Notes: generated by a model not told the origin, from the letters alone. 48,468 nt of DNA from Mastigocoleus testarum BC008 (GCF_001456025.1 NZ_LMTZ01000024.1:1-48468), one strand, 5' to 3'. Counted from the first letter of the stretch, positions 35,383 to 45,455 are shown. Made by a program: numbers and translations.

Positions 35383-37740
35383 TTGAACAAGTTGGTAGTT
35401 TTGAAATTTGGAAAAGGTAGCTTTGAAGAGGGTTTTCCAGCTATTTTTCAAATTGGAGAAGAGAATGCTCCACCTTCCACTGAAGTTATGGGGGAACTTC
35501 CCGCCAATGAAGTCTTACCTCAAACTTATCGACGTTGGCAAGAAATTTACTCTAATATGAGTTATCCAGGAAGACCTATTGGTGTTCCCAAGGGACGAGT
35601 AAGAAGTTCTACCTGTGAAGAGTGTTTGGTTGCTGCGCAGAAACTCAACAAACAACTCAATAATTGGTTAAAATCAAGTTCTTTTCTTCCTATTCGTGAA
35701 AAATGGTTGGAGAAGTTACTCCCATCTGATGATTTACAAGTAATTATACAAACTCAAAATTATCAACTTCAAAAATTACCCTGGCATTTATGGGATATAG
35801 TGGAACGTTATCCCAAGGTGGAAATAGGGTTAAGTTCTCCTAGTTATGACCGCGTATTTCGGGAGCAAGAACCTGTAGAAAAAGTTAAGATTCTGGCTAT
35901 TTTAGGAAACAGTACGGGAATTGACATTGAAGCAGATAAAAATTTATTAGCAGAATTACCTAATGCAGATATCAATTTTATGGTGGAACCACCTCGTAGT
36001 AAGTTGACAGAGGAGCTATGGGAACAAAAATGGCAGATACTTTTTTTTGCGGGACATAGCTTCAGTCAAGCAGACGGTGAGAGCGGACGGATATACATTA
36101 ATCAAAATCAGAGTTTAACAATTGGTCAATTAAAGTATGCTTTGAGAAAAGCTGTAGATAACGGTTTAAAATTAGCAATTTTTAATTCCTGTGATGGTTT
36201 AGGACTAGCAAAAGAATTTGCAGACTTAAAAATTCCCTATTTGATCGTGATGCGGGAAGTTGTACCAGACCAAGTTGCTCAAGAGTTTCTTAAATCTTTT
36301 CTCAAAACTTTTGTCACTGATATACCTTTATATCGAGCCTTACGGGAAGCCAGAGAACGATTACAAGGTTTAGAAAGTAAATTTCCCTGTGCAAGCTGGT
36401 TACCAATAATATATCAGCACCAAGCAGAAACACCTTTAACTTGGAAAAGCATGATTGGAACAGTTGCAAATACTGGAACTAATCGGAATGCGGTCAGAAA
36501 AAAGGGGTTGAAAAATGTCTTATTTTCTAGCTTAGTTGTAAGTAGTTTGGTGGTTGGAATGCGTTTATTGGGACTACTCCAAACCTTAGAATTACAAGCA
36601 TTTGACCAGATGATGAAATTGCGACCAAGCGAAGGGATTGACGAACGTTTGTTATTGATAACTATAAACGATGCTGACATTGAAGCCCAAAGAAAGAGAG
36701 GAGAAGAACTTAAAGGTGTTTCTCTTTCCGATAAATCTTTAGAAAGAACGCTGGAAATTTTACAAAAATATCAGCCAAGTGTAATTGGTTTAGACGTCTA
36801 CCGTGATTTCAAAACCAACCCTAAATATAAGAAGTTAATTGCTGGGTTAAAAAATACAGAAAACTTGATCGGTATTTGTAAGGTCAGCAGTGTAGAGTCA
36901 GATCCTTATGGAGTCCGTCCTCCGAAAGAATTTCCTGTAGAACGTTTGGGATTCAGTGACTTTATAGATGATAGAGATAATGTATTGCGACGACATTTGT
37001 TGTCCATGAACTCAAAACCGAGTTCTCATTGTCAGTCATTATATGCTTTGAGTTTACAACTGGCTTCTCGCTATCTGCTGCAGATTCACAACGTTCAAGT
37101 TAAATTAACTTCTGATCGTCAAAACTGGCAAATTGGTAATGTAGTTTTTCATAAACTAAAATCCCGTAGTGGTGGTTATCAAGGTATCGACGCGAACAGC
37201 GAACAGATTTTACTTAACTACCGTGCTGGTAATGATATTGCTCAAAAATTAACACTCCAAGAACTGTTTGATGCTGAAAATAATTCAGAAGCTTTAGAGA
37301 AATTTATTAAAGACAAAGTTATATTAATTGGTATTACAGAAAATAGTAATGAAGACCGCTGGCTAACTCCCTATGGAAAACTCTTTAAAAACCAAATGTT
37401 TGGCGTTGAAGCACAGGCGCATATGGTTAGTCAAATACTTGCTGCAGTGTTAGATCGACGCCCTTTAATAGGAGTTTTACCAGTATGGGGAGATATCCTA
37501 TTTATTTGGGCTTGGTCTTTAGTTGGCGGTAGTATTGCAGGGTTATTATGCTGGCGTAAAATACTATTGAAACAGTTAATTACCCAATTAGGATTAGCTT
37601 TTTTATTAAGTTGTGGTATTCTCTACAGTGTTTGTTTTTATATTTTAATTAAAGGTACTTGGCTCGCATTTACCCCATCATGTATAAGTTTATTGGGAAG
37701 TATAAGTATCGTCTTTTTATCGTTGAAAAATAATAAGTAA
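35383..37740 (+). CDS. CHAT protease domain fused to CHASE2 membrane sensor
   Basis: 785 aa from a TTG start; no in-frame ATG is possible upstream because TAA follows. The N-terminal half carries a caspase-like CHAT domain (about 160-365) with the dyad H225 (FFAGHS) and C270 (FNSCDG). A membrane segment (about 380-402) leads to a CHASE2 extracytoplasmic sensor domain (about 403-690: LQAFDQMMKLRP, RLLLITINDADIEA, PSVIGLDVYRD, DKVILIG). Three C-terminal membrane helices follow (about 695-785). Usually CHASE2 drives a C-terminal cyclase, kinase or phosphatase; here the effector is N-terminal and protease-like. It lies upstream of DUF928 (78 bases) and the exoprotein gene, probably one transcription unit. 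The cleavage substrate is unknown. Confidence 0.87.
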   Translation: MNKLVVLKFGKGSFEEGFPAIFQIGEENAPPSTEVMGELPANEVLPQTYRRWQEIYSNMSYPGRPIGVPKGRVRSSTCEECLVAAQKLNKQLNNWLKSSSFLPIREKWLEKLLPSDDLQVIIQTQNYQLQKLPWHLWDIVERYPKVEIGLSSPSYDRVFREQEPVEKVKILAILGNSTGIDIEADKNLLAELPNADINFMVEPPRSKLTEELWEQKWQILFFAGHSFSQADGESGRIYINQNQSLTIGQLKYALRKAVDNGLKLAIFNSCDGLGLAKEFADLKIPYLIVMREVVPDQVAQEFLKSFLKTFVTDIPLYRALREARERLQGLESKFPCASWLPIIYQHQAETPLTWKSMIGTVANTGTNRNAVRKKGLKNVLFSSLVVSSLVVGMRLLGLLQTLELQAFDQMMKLRPSEGIDERLLLITINDADIEAQRKRGEELKGVSLSDKSLERTLEILQKYQPSVIGLDVYRDFKTNPKYKKLIAGLKNTENLIGICKVSSVESDPYGVRPPKEFPVERLGFSDFIDDRDNVLRRHLLSMNSKPSSHCQSLYALSLQLASRYLLQIHNVQVKLTSDRQNWQIGNVVFHKLKSRSGGYQGIDANSEQILLNYRAGNDIAQKLTLQELFDAENNSEALEKFIKDKVILIGITENSNEDRWLTPYGKLFKNQMFGVEAQAHMVSQILAAVLDRRPLIGVLPVWGDILFIWAWSLVGGSIAGLLCWRKILLKQLITQLGLAFLLSCGILYSVCFYILIKGTWLAFTPSCISLLGSISIVFLSLKNNK

Positions 37741-37818
37741 TTTTTCATGGGTGTGCATTAACTTATCAAGATAGTAAGAAGCTATCAGCACCAAAAATTA
37801 ATTTGTAAGGATAATTTC

Positions 37819-38610
37819 ATGAAGTTGATTTGGCTATTGATAAAATTTAGTCTGGTATTTACTTTGAGTTCTACAACTCTAATTAGTTATTTTTTAATAC
37901 AAGATAATTCAGCTTACTCAAGTAATAAGGGTAGTAAGAAAATTAAATTTTTGTTACCAGCACCACCACCAGGAAAACCCGTCGGTGGACGTACTCGTGG
38001 TGGTGGAAGTAGAGGTCCATGTCTAGGTGCTGAAAATACTTTAACTGCTCTAGTACCCTCTAGGAAACACACGTTAAATTCGGTAGGTATTGAAGAAGAA
38101 AATGTCTGGGGATTAACCACTAGCGATCGCGCAGTATTTCATTTCTATGTTCCTTACAGCAATAAAAATTCTTTCCACACAGAATTCCTCTTAAGAAATG
38201 AGGAATCAAGGAAAATAGTTTATTTATCGGAAATTCCGTTACCAAGTAAACCCGGGATTATTTCTGTTTCTCTTCCTGAGACGGTCAAACCTTTGGAAAT
38301 GAATAAAAATTATCGCTGGTATTTTAATATATACTGCAAACCACAAAGACCTTTTCCTTCACTTACAGTAGAAGGTGTTGTGCGACGGGTGAAACTGAGC
38401 GAAGAGTTAACCAAAAAAATCAATGCAGCAGAACCCCACAAACAAATAGAAATTTATGCAGCAGAGGGTATCTGGTTCAATGCTCTCGATATTTTGGCTG
38501 AATTACGAAAAAAGGAACCAGAAAACAAAGAACTAATTGAAAATTGGAAAAGTTTACTTGGAAGCGTAGGTATGGATGATATTTCCGAAAGTTCCCTAGT
38601 GGAATATTAG
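37819..38610 (+). CDS. DUF928 family exported protein
   Basis: 263 aa. N-terminal hydrophobic segment (about 3-25) for export. PPGKPVGGRTRGGGSRGPC (about 53-71) is the family hallmark, followed by LTALVPS, VFHFYVPYS and FLLRNEE strands of a beta-rich domain of about 100 residues, then a polar helical tail. DUF928 proteins are cyanobacterial and commonly sit beside CHAT/CHASE2 and two-partner-secretion genes, as here; their function is unknown. A ribosome site AAGGAT is 8 bases before the ATG. Confidence 0.9.
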   Translation: MKLIWLLIKFSLVFTLSSTTLISYFLIQDNSAYSSNKGSKKIKFLLPAPPPGKPVGGRTRGGGSRGPCLGAENTLTALVPSRKHTLNSVGIEEENVWGLTTSDRAVFHFYVPYSNKNSFHTEFLLRNEESRKIVYLSEIPLPSKPGIISVSLPETVKPLEMNKNYRWYFNIYCKPQRPFPSLTVEGVVRRVKLSEELTKKINAAEPHKQIEIYAAEGIWFNALDILAELRKKEPENKELIENWKSLLGSVGMDDISESSLVEY

Positions 38611-38988
38611 GTTATAGGGCAATATGGTTCAGATAAGACTAATCAGATAAGACTAAATAGATTGATTAGTAGAGATGTCGCAGAGGCTAAAGACGCCACA
38701 GGCTCTGCAACGTCTCTGCAGGCTGAAAATAGTTGTGCTTCAATCTTTGAACCGTATTGGTTATTGAGTATTGAGTAAAATTTTCAACTAAAATACGATC
38801 TTGTGCTGTTAAATGACGTAATAAAACGTAACAGCATAATGTTATCAAAAATACTATTTTGCATCATTTAATCATGTTAAATTCACTGAACCTTTTAAAG
38901 ATTTTTTACCATGAATACAAATCCTTGTGACAAGCAATAGTACTTAGTACTAAATTTAGGTAATTATATTTAAGAGCACTTTTATACT
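38611..38988. other. Intergenic region before the exoprotein gene
   Basis: 378 bases. The first part is a MITE-like element (38620-38759). The remainder is AT-rich and could hold a separate promoter for the exoprotein gene. Confidence 0.5.
38620..38759. repeat. MITE-like element (CAATAYGGTTCA ends) with the AGAGACGTTGCA-type module
   Basis: Ends CAATATGGTTCA (38620-38631) and TGAACCGTATTG (38748-38759) are inverted repeats with one mismatch. The interior 38669-38719 is a degenerate copy of the module (GTAGAGATGTCGCAGAG... CTCTGCAACGTCTCTGC). A short direct repeat, CAGATAAGACTAA, is also inside. Confidence 0.7.
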
Positions 38989-41900
38989 ATGAAATCAATA
39001 TTCAAAATACTAAGTATTTCTACCTTCGCAGCTATATTAATTACACCAAAAGTACAAGCGCAGATTACAGTAGAACCTAATAGTACTAATACAGTTGTTA
39101 ATCAAAACGGCGATACTTTTACTATTAAAGGTGGGACTCAGGTTGATAAAAATGTGTTTCATAGTCTGCAAAAATTTGGGTTAAATGAAAATCAAATTGC
39201 AGACTTTGTGACAAATCCTGGTACTAAAAATGTTTTGGGAAGAATTACCGGGGGAGATGCTTCAGTAATTAATGGGTTGATTAAAGTAACCGGTAGTAAT
39301 GCAAACTTGTATTTGATGAACCCAGCTGGGATTATATTTGGTTCCGGTGCAAGATTAGATGTTCCTGGTTCTTTTACTGCGACTACAGCAAACGGAATTG
39401 GATTTGGGGATAACTGGTTTAATGCTACGGGTGCAAATAATTATGCTGATTTGCTTGGTGAACCGAGTTCCTTTGCATTTACTATGAGCGAACCGGGGAC
39501 AATTTTTAATGCTGGTAATTTAGCTGTAGGTAAAGGAAAAACCTTAAATCTACTGGGAGGAATCGTAATTAATACCGGAACTCTTTCTAGTCAAGGGGGT
39601 AAGATCGCGATCGCAGCGATACCAGACAAAAAGTTAGTCAAAATAAGCCAGGAAGGTAATCTATTAAGTTTGGGTTTACCGACTTCAACAGCGAATAATT
39701 TAAATCCGGTCAATTTTAATCCTTCATCTTTACCGCAATTATTGACGGGTGGTAATTTCAACAGCGCGACGGGTGTAACGGTAGAAAACGGAATTGTGAA
39801 ATTAACTGGTTCTGGTGTGGAAATTCCCAATGATGCTGGAACTACGGTTGTTTCCAATAAACTAGATGCTGCTGGGGAAGTTGGGGGTGAAGTTAATGTT
39901 CTAGGTGAGAAAGTCGGAGTTGTTAGCGCAAATATTAATGCTTCCGGTAAAAATCGTGGTGGTACCGTGTTGATGGGTGGTGACTATAAAGGAGAGGGAA
40001 CGGTACCAAATGCACAGAGAACTTTTATCAGTCAAGATTCTGTGGTGAAAGCAGATGCTGAAGATACGGGTAATGGTGGTAAAGTAATTGCCTGGGCTGA
40101 TAAGACGACGAGTTTTTATGGGGAAATCAGCGCTCGTGGTGGGAAGGATGCTGGTGATGGTGGATTTGTGGAGGTTTCCGGGAAGGAGAATTTAGCCTTT
40201 GATGGTTTTGTGGATGTGGGAGCAGATTTTGGTAAGGGTGGTGAGTTGTTATTAGATCCTAAAACAGTAGAAATTGTATCTTCTGGTGATGATGATAATG
40301 AATTAGACGATCAAGAAATATTAAAAAATGAAAGTTTAGGTAGTACATTTAAAATTTCTGCGGATAAAGTCGAAGATGCTCTAGAGACTGGTGATGTGAA
40401 AATTGAGGCGACAAATAATATTGATGTTAAATCTAGTATTAACCCCTTTTTAAATATTAACTTTACTGACGAAAATACTTTTGATTTAACTTTAGATGCA
40501 CCTTCCATAAATATAAATAATTCTATTAATGTTGCAGGTGGTTTAAACCTAAAGGCAATCAATGATTTAAAAATAGAAGATAGCCAGTTAAAAGTAGGTG
40601 AAGATATAACCTTAGAATCAGAGAAACGAGTTGAATTAACTGAAACTGGGGCAGATTCGTTTATTATACAGGCAAAGGGAAATATTACGATAGCAGGTAA
40701 AGAAGGTATAAAAATTACAGCATTTAGTAATCCAAATTCTATTCTTCAGAGTGGTGGGGATTTTAGCTTAATTAGCGACAACGATATTATTGGTAATGCT
40801 CGTATTTCTAGTGGTGGTAATTTTTCTGCTGGACCAGGAAAATTTAGTCAAAGTAATGAATTAAATTTGAATGGAGTTATTAGTTCTAATGGTGATGTCA
40901 GTTTTGATGACTATACAGGTTCTTCATTAAAGGTGGAAGCAAAGGGAAGTATTCGAGGTGGAAATATAAATATCACAGATGCAGGTACATTTCCTCAAAC
41001 TGGCGGCGATCCAGATGTCAATATCCTTAATGCTGTTCCTGCATTAATTTTACGTGCAGGTGTGACAGAACTGGCAAACTCTTCTTCTCCCGCGGCAAAC
41101 CTAGGAGATACAAGTTTTCAATCCACAGTAAACCCTTCTTCACAAGGAGGAATTAAAGTTAAGAATATTGATACAGATATTGGTACAGATACAGATACTA
41201 ATAAGACTCAAAGCTCTGTAATCTTATCTGCTAAAGGAGATATTGTCACCGGCTCAATTAAGGCTAGAGGACCTTCAGGTTCAGACATAATAATAGTAGC
41301 AGATTCTGTGAATATTGTTAGTAGCACTGGAAAAGTGATTGTTGATCATATTCAAGTTAGTTCTAATGATAATGCTTTTCTAGGTGATGTAAACATCGAT
41401 TCTTTTGGGGTATTTCAAGCACGGGGTAGTGAGAATTTAATCACCGGTACAAGTTTTGGTGGATCAACAAACCTCTCAAATTTTAAAGCTAGCATTGCAG
41501 CACCCGGTAAAATTTCAATTAAACATGGTGGCGAAAGCTTTAAAGCAGCTTTAGGATTAGAAAAAGATTCTAATGGCAAACTAATATTTAGAGTATTAGG
41601 AGGTCCAAATGATGAAAGACAAGTTGTAGTTGTGGGAAGAGATCAAGGAGGACCCACAGTTCAAGGAGGATCCACAGCAAATTTAGTCTTTGCGGATAAT
41701 GGTGCTTCTACAACAACAGCGGACATACCTGGTTTAACTATTCGCAATGCCACTTTTGATTTAGATAATCTTTCAGAGAATACTAGCTACACAGTAGGAG
41801 GTATGTTTATCCAAGCCTCTACAGATGCAGGTTTATATGGTTCTTTTCGAGATACAGAATTATCTAACAGTTCTGACATCAGTGTAGTCGCTATTCCTAA

Positions 41901-42270
41901 GCCCAATATAAAATCTCCAGGTGGTTCTTCTGGTAATGGAACATCAAACGGTCAACAGTCTTCTGATAGTTCTTCTGGTAAAAAAACATTAAATGGTCAA
42001 CCATCTCTCAACGAACAAGTTGTCCAAAATCAGTTAAATCAAGAACAGAAAAATGATGTTTGTCCTCCGAAAAGTTCAACAGTAGCTCTTAATCGCGGAG
42101 AAAACACTAGTAAAGAAAGCTCTACAAATAACTCCCAATCCTCAACGAGTAATCCTTGTGGGACAGCTGATAACAATAAAAAGAATAATATCCTCACAGT
42201 AATTCCAGATCGACGATTAGATTCCGATTCTGCTTTACCTACATCTTTGTTACGATTGGGAGAAAAATGA
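38989..42270 (+). CDS. Two-partner secretion exoprotein (TpsA), filamentous hemagglutinin-type
   Basis: 1093 aa. Signal peptide to about residue 24 (KVQAQ). Residues about 25-140 form the TPS secretion domain: FHSLQKFGLNENQIADF, VLGRITGGDASVINGLI and NLYLMNPAGIIFGSGARLDV (an NPNGI-type motif with Ala). The rest is a long beta-helix-like, Gly/Asn/Asp-rich body with FxGEISARGGKDAGDGGFVEVSGK, typical of cyanobacterial members. The C-terminal roughly 130 residues are Ser/Asn/Gln-rich. The only cysteines I find are C1025 and C1057, a spaced pair near the C-terminus. The adjacent convergent TpsB gene presumably exports it. Likely surface-bound adhesin-like protein. Confidence 0.9.
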   Translation: MKSIFKILSISTFAAILITPKVQAQITVEPNSTNTVVNQNGDTFTIKGGTQVDKNVFHSLQKFGLNENQIADFVTNPGTKNVLGRITGGDASVINGLIKVTGSNANLYLMNPAGIIFGSGARLDVPGSFTATTANGIGFGDNWFNATGANNYADLLGEPSSFAFTMSEPGTIFNAGNLAVGKGKTLNLLGGIVINTGTLSSQGGKIAIAAIPDKKLVKISQEGNLLSLGLPTSTANNLNPVNFNPSSLPQLLTGGNFNSATGVTVENGIVKLTGSGVEIPNDAGTTVVSNKLDAAGEVGGEVNVLGEKVGVVSANINASGKNRGGTVLMGGDYKGEGTVPNAQRTFISQDSVVKADAEDTGNGGKVIAWADKTTSFYGEISARGGKDAGDGGFVEVSGKENLAFDGFVDVGADFGKGGELLLDPKTVEIVSSGDDDNELDDQEILKNESLGSTFKISADKVEDALETGDVKIEATNNIDVKSSINPFLNINFTDENTFDLTLDAPSININNSINVAGGLNLKAINDLKIEDSQLKVGEDITLESEKRVELTETGADSFIIQAKGNITIAGKEGIKITAFSNPNSILQSGGDFSLISDNDIIGNARISSGGNFSAGPGKFSQSNELNLNGVISSNGDVSFDDYTGSSLKVEAKGSIRGGNINITDAGTFPQTGGDPDVNILNAVPALILRAGVTELANSSSPAANLGDTSFQSTVNPSSQGGIKVKNIDTDIGTDTDTNKTQSSVILSAKGDIVTGSIKARGPSGSDIIIVADSVNIVSSTGKVIVDHIQVSSNDNAFLGDVNIDSFGVFQARGSENLITGTSFGGSTNLSNFKASIAAPGKISIKHGGESFKAALGLEKDSNGKLIFRVLGGPNDERQVVVVGRDQGGPTVQGGSTANLVFADNGASTTTADIPGLTIRNATFDLDNLSENTSYTVGGMFIQASTDAGLYGSFRDTELSNSSDISVVAIPKPNIKSPGGSSGNGTSNGQQSSDSSSGKKTLNGQPSLNEQVVQNQLNQEQKNDVCPPKSSTVALNRGENTSKESSTNNSQSSTSNPCGTADNNKKNNILTVIPDRRLDSDSALPTSLLRLGEK

Positions 42271-42290
42271 TGTTTTGGAGTAAGTTTGGT

Positions 42291-44033
42291 TTAAGGATTG
42301 TAACCAATGCTGAAAAATAATCCTTCATCTTGAGCATTCGTACCCTTATCATCTAGCTTGATAAAGGGAACAGCATAATCAACTCGAATAAACGTATTTG
42401 ATGTGGGCTGTATAATTAATCCCAAACCAGCAGCGCTGAGAAATGTTTGGTCGCTTAATTCATTCGGATTATTATCACTATTCCAAACTGCACCCATCTC
42501 AATAAAAGGTGCTAACTGCAAAGATGATGTTCCATCTTTACCTTCAGAAATTGTTATGCGGTCTTCTAGTGAAACACGAAAACCATTATCCCCAGAACGA
42601 GCATTTTGTCTGTAACCCCGTAGAGATTGTCCTCCACCAAGGAAAAATTGCTGATTGCTAAGTAAACTATCTGGTGTGAGTTGTAACTCAGCTTGAGCTA
42701 TTAAAACATTATTTTTACTCAGCCTTTGCACCCTTTGAACCTGTCCAAACCAACTGAAAAAACGCCCATCTGGCTGAGAATCAGAATTAACTGTAGCATC
42801 AAAAACATCTAAACCCAGATTAAATTGCGATCGCAAAGCCCAAGCACCTTGTAAATCTCGTTTTATATAGTCTTGTCCGAATTTTACTATCCTGGTACGA
42901 CTGTTACCTTGGTTGTCGGGACCTTGACCAAAGGGTGTTGGTGTACCTCCCAAGAAAGTTTGACCATTCTGTAAAGTGAATGCTAAATATAAAGCAAATT
43001 CTTCTCTTAAACTACGAGTTAGTGGTTGACGATAACTTATCTCATACAATTCACTATCAGAGGTAATATCAAAAGGAACAGACCCAGAAGCCTCTATTTT
43101 ACTGTTACTGGGAGCATATCTAAATCTAACAGTTCCATTTTTCGGATTAATCGGAACTTGGTAATTAAAGTCGAATGAATTGGAACCTCCAGTGGTCGAG
43201 CGATAATAGGAAGCACTAAACTGGTCCCCAATTCCTGTTACATTGCGATAGTTAACACCACCTCCAAACCTCTCGGAACCAACAGCAGGAGTTGAATAGT
43301 TATCAACACCGAAGGAAAGATTAAATGCAGGAGCTTCTTTCAGCTTAACTGTGAGAATACTTTCCCCTAAATCAGTACCCGGTCTTAAAGTCGCTTCAAC
43401 ATCACTTAATAAGGGATCTGTTTTAAGTAATCTGAGTTGGTTTTCAATATCAATTTGATTGAGTGGTGTTTTTAGACCTGGTTTGATTCGACCACGTATG
43501 TAAGATGAATTGAGACGTTGATTACCTTCTATATCAATTTTTTCTAAAGAGCCTTCTATTACAAGTATTTGAACCAAACCATCTTTGATTTCTTGATCTG
43601 CTAGAACTGCTCTAGATGTAATATATCCCTTTTCCACATATAGCTCAGTAATTGTATTAGCAATACTTCTGAGTTGTTTTAAACTTACAGAACGGTTTTC
43701 GAAGGGTTTAATTATTTTTTCAATAACATCTGCATCAAATATAGTATTACCCGTGACCTCTATCTTACTTACAGGGATACTAACATTTGTTTTTGGTTCT
43801 TCCAGTTTTAGTCTTTCTGGTTGAGGTGAGACAGTTGGTTCCTCATTTTGAGGAAGAGGTTGAGGATTGGGAATAGGTAGTGGAAAACGATCTATATTGG
43901 GATTACCTCGATCTTGCTGTAATTTCTGCACTAAACTTACTCGAGCAACCGCAGGAGAAGAAAGTGCAAGTAAAAAGGTAACAAATAAACCCGTTATCTT
44001 CAAATTCCCTAAAATAAGTGATTTAGATAACAT
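42291..44033 (-). CDS. Outer-membrane two-partner secretion transporter (TpsB, ShlB/FhaC type)
   Basis: 580 aa. Signal peptide to about residue 30 (SPAVARV). A Pro-rich segment precedes two POTRA domains (about 75-235: VSKIEVTGNTIFDADVI, LYVEKGYITSRAVL, EGSLEKIDIEGNQRL). A 16-strand-type barrel follows with QSLRGYRQN, the conserved loop motif near 470, and a final strand GLFFSIGYNP ending in an aromatic-containing tail. It should fold in the outer membrane and export the neighbouring TpsA. The genes are convergent, stops 20 bases apart, not the usual same-direction pair. Confidence 0.93.
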   Translation of the reverse strand: MLSKSLILGNLKITGLFVTFLLALSSPAVARVSLVQKLQQDRGNPNIDRFPLPIPNPQPLPQNEEPTVSPQPERLKLEEPKTNVSIPVSKIEVTGNTIFDADVIEKIIKPFENRSVSLKQLRSIANTITELYVEKGYITSRAVLADQEIKDGLVQILVIEGSLEKIDIEGNQRLNSSYIRGRIKPGLKTPLNQIDIENQLRLLKTDPLLSDVEATLRPGTDLGESILTVKLKEAPAFNLSFGVDNYSTPAVGSERFGGGVNYRNVTGIGDQFSASYYRSTTGGSNSFDFNYQVPINPKNGTVRFRYAPSNSKIEASGSVPFDITSDSELYEISYRQPLTRSLREEFALYLAFTLQNGQTFLGGTPTPFGQGPDNQGNSRTRIVKFGQDYIKRDLQGAWALRSQFNLGLDVFDATVNSDSQPDGRFFSWFGQVQRVQRLSKNNVLIAQAELQLTPDSLLSNQQFFLGGGQSLRGYRQNARSGDNGFRVSLEDRITISEGKDGTSSLQLAPFIEMGAVWNSDNNPNELSDQTFLSAAGLGLIIQPTSNTFIRVDYAVPFIKLDDKGTNAQDEGLFFSIGYNP

Positions 44034-44601
44034 AAAATCTACAGATACTTAAATTTAATAGCCTTATAATATAGGTCCTAATAAGATTGACCCTTTTAAG
44101 TTTAGAAATTATTTATATCACCAATAGATGTTTGTTGAGCACAGCGATGTAAGTATATATTTTTACCTTGAAATTGTAGATTTATCAACTCAATTCATAC
44201 CAGGGTGCTTCATTGGTATGCACATACAGCAAAAAAAATAACTATCAGTCTTTTTCATTAATTGTGATGGGTTGTAGAGACGTTGCAGAGCCTGCGGCGT
44301 CGGCGTTAGCCTCTGCAACGTCTCTACCAGGTTTTGTGGACAAACTAACCCATCATATTTAATGGGACAAAGCACCAGTACTCCAATAGGTTTTAATAAT
44401 AGCTTTGACTTTTCAGATACCGTAAATATTCAGAAGATTGCAGAGTTGTAACCGCTTGCTAGCAAAAGATCCGAATAATTTTCAATAAATTTTCACTTCA
44501 ACTTTATTTCAAGTGCATAAAGGCTAAAACCCATCGTAAAGGGTGACATACAGAGGACTGAAATTCACACCAAATAAACTTCTTAATTCGGAGATAAGCA
44601 A
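44034..44601. other. Intergenic region between tpsB and the phospholipase gene
   Basis: 568 bases, holding the MITE-like element at 44265-44355. About 44490-44575 (TTTCAAGTGCATAAAGGC, GTGACATACAGAGGA) recurs downstream of the phospholipase gene in two pieces. Confidence 0.6.
44265..44355. repeat. MITE-like element (TGATGGGTT ends) with the AGAGACGTTGCA module
   Basis: Perfect 9-base ends TGATGGGTT (44265-44273) / AACCCATCA (44347-44355). Inside, 44274-44327 is the same hairpin as at 15822-15873, including its GC-rich loop. Confidence 0.8.
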
Positions 44602-45105
44602 ATGAAAAAACTATTAGCTTCTGCAACCGCTCTATCATTAGCTGTAATTGGAATGAATGCACTAACATCATTACCTGCTGAAGCTGGGTTGATGGGAAAA
44701 ATAAAAAGAATAGGTCGTAAAATAGATCCTACTAGTAGAAATTCTAGTACTAGAAAAATTTTACGCAGCATAGATCCGACAAGTCCAGGTTCAAAAACAT
44801 ATAGAACAAAAGGATGTGGAAGTGGTGCAAGTTGGTATTTTGTACCAAACTCTCCTCGATTTGGAGCAAATTTTAAACCAGCTTGTAATAATCATGATAT
44901 ATGCTATGAAACCAAAGGTAAATCTAAATCAAGTTGCGATAAAAGATTTCTTTTTGAAATGAAATCAGCTTGTAGAAGAAAATATAATTCGATAGTTGAA
45001 AAAGCATTTATTCCTAAGTGCTATGCTGTGGCTTATACTTACTATCAGGGTGTCGTTAAAGGCGGAGCAAGTGCTTATAAAAAGGCACAAGAGGCACACA
45101 GATAA
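44602..45105 (+). CDS. Secreted phospholipase A2-like protein
   Basis: 167 aa. Signal peptide to about residue 29 (LPAEAG). The core has CNNHDICYE with H98 and D99, matching the catalytic His-Asp of the (C)CxxHDxCY motif of PLA2 enzymes, and six or more cysteines (near 72, 95, 101, 113, 126 and 141) suited to disulfides. The GCGSGASWYFVPN stretch ahead of it occupies the place of the calcium loop, though it lacks the clear GxGG-D form. Prokaryotic PLA2-like proteins hydrolyse the sn-2 ester of phospholipids outside the cell or act as toxins. RBS-like GGAG precedes the ATG. It lies between the TPS pair and DUF1822/sigma. Confidence 0.82.
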   Translation: MKKLLASATALSLAVIGMNALTSLPAEAGLMGKIKRIGRKIDPTSRNSSTRKILRSIDPTSPGSKTYRTKGCGSGASWYFVPNSPRFGANFKPACNNHDICYETKGKSKSSCDKRFLFEMKSACRRKYNSIVEKAFIPKCYAVAYTYYQGVVKGGASAYKKAQEAHR

Positions 45106-45147
45106 AATCTATAGATCTAAGTTTTTCAAGTATTTAAAATAGTTGTT

Positions 45148-45195
45148 AGTGTGTGTTATGGGTATTTCATAACGCACATTTATATATTTTAAGGA
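45148..45195 (+). terminator. Possible terminator of the phospholipase gene
   Basis: GTGTGTTATG and CATAACGCAC form a stem with one G-T pair or mismatch around GGTATTT, followed by ATTTATATATTTT. The T-richness is moderate. Confidence 0.5.
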
Positions 45196-45248
45196 ACTGA
45201 ATGATTTTCAATGAATTTCTATTTCAATTTTGTTTCAAGTGCATGAAA

Positions 45249-45455
45249 GCTAAAACCGAATTCCGCTCGCTACCACTAACTTAAGGCTCATCCGCACGCT
45301 AGCTAGTGCGCGAACAAATCTTGAACTGGTGGGAAGTGTGGGAAGTAATTTTATGCAACAATATGCAACAAGCCTCATTAATTAAACTCCCCCTCTTTCC
45401 ACACCTCCTTTCTAGCAAGCCTTTTAGCTTTTCTTAGTGCCATTCGGCTAAAACC
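45249..45455. mobile_element. Possible 189-bp insertion flanked by 9-base direct repeats
   Basis: The flank TTTCAAGTGCATGAAAGCTA (copy of 44508-44530) stops at GCTAAAACC (45249-45257) and resumes with GCTAAAACC (45447-45455) before CATTTTAAAG and GACATACAGAGA. The intact copy at about 44522 has a single GCTAAAACC. The interior (45258-45446) has no ORF; CGAAT-type bases occur at both ends. It fits a small element that made a 9-base target duplication. Confidence 0.5.
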
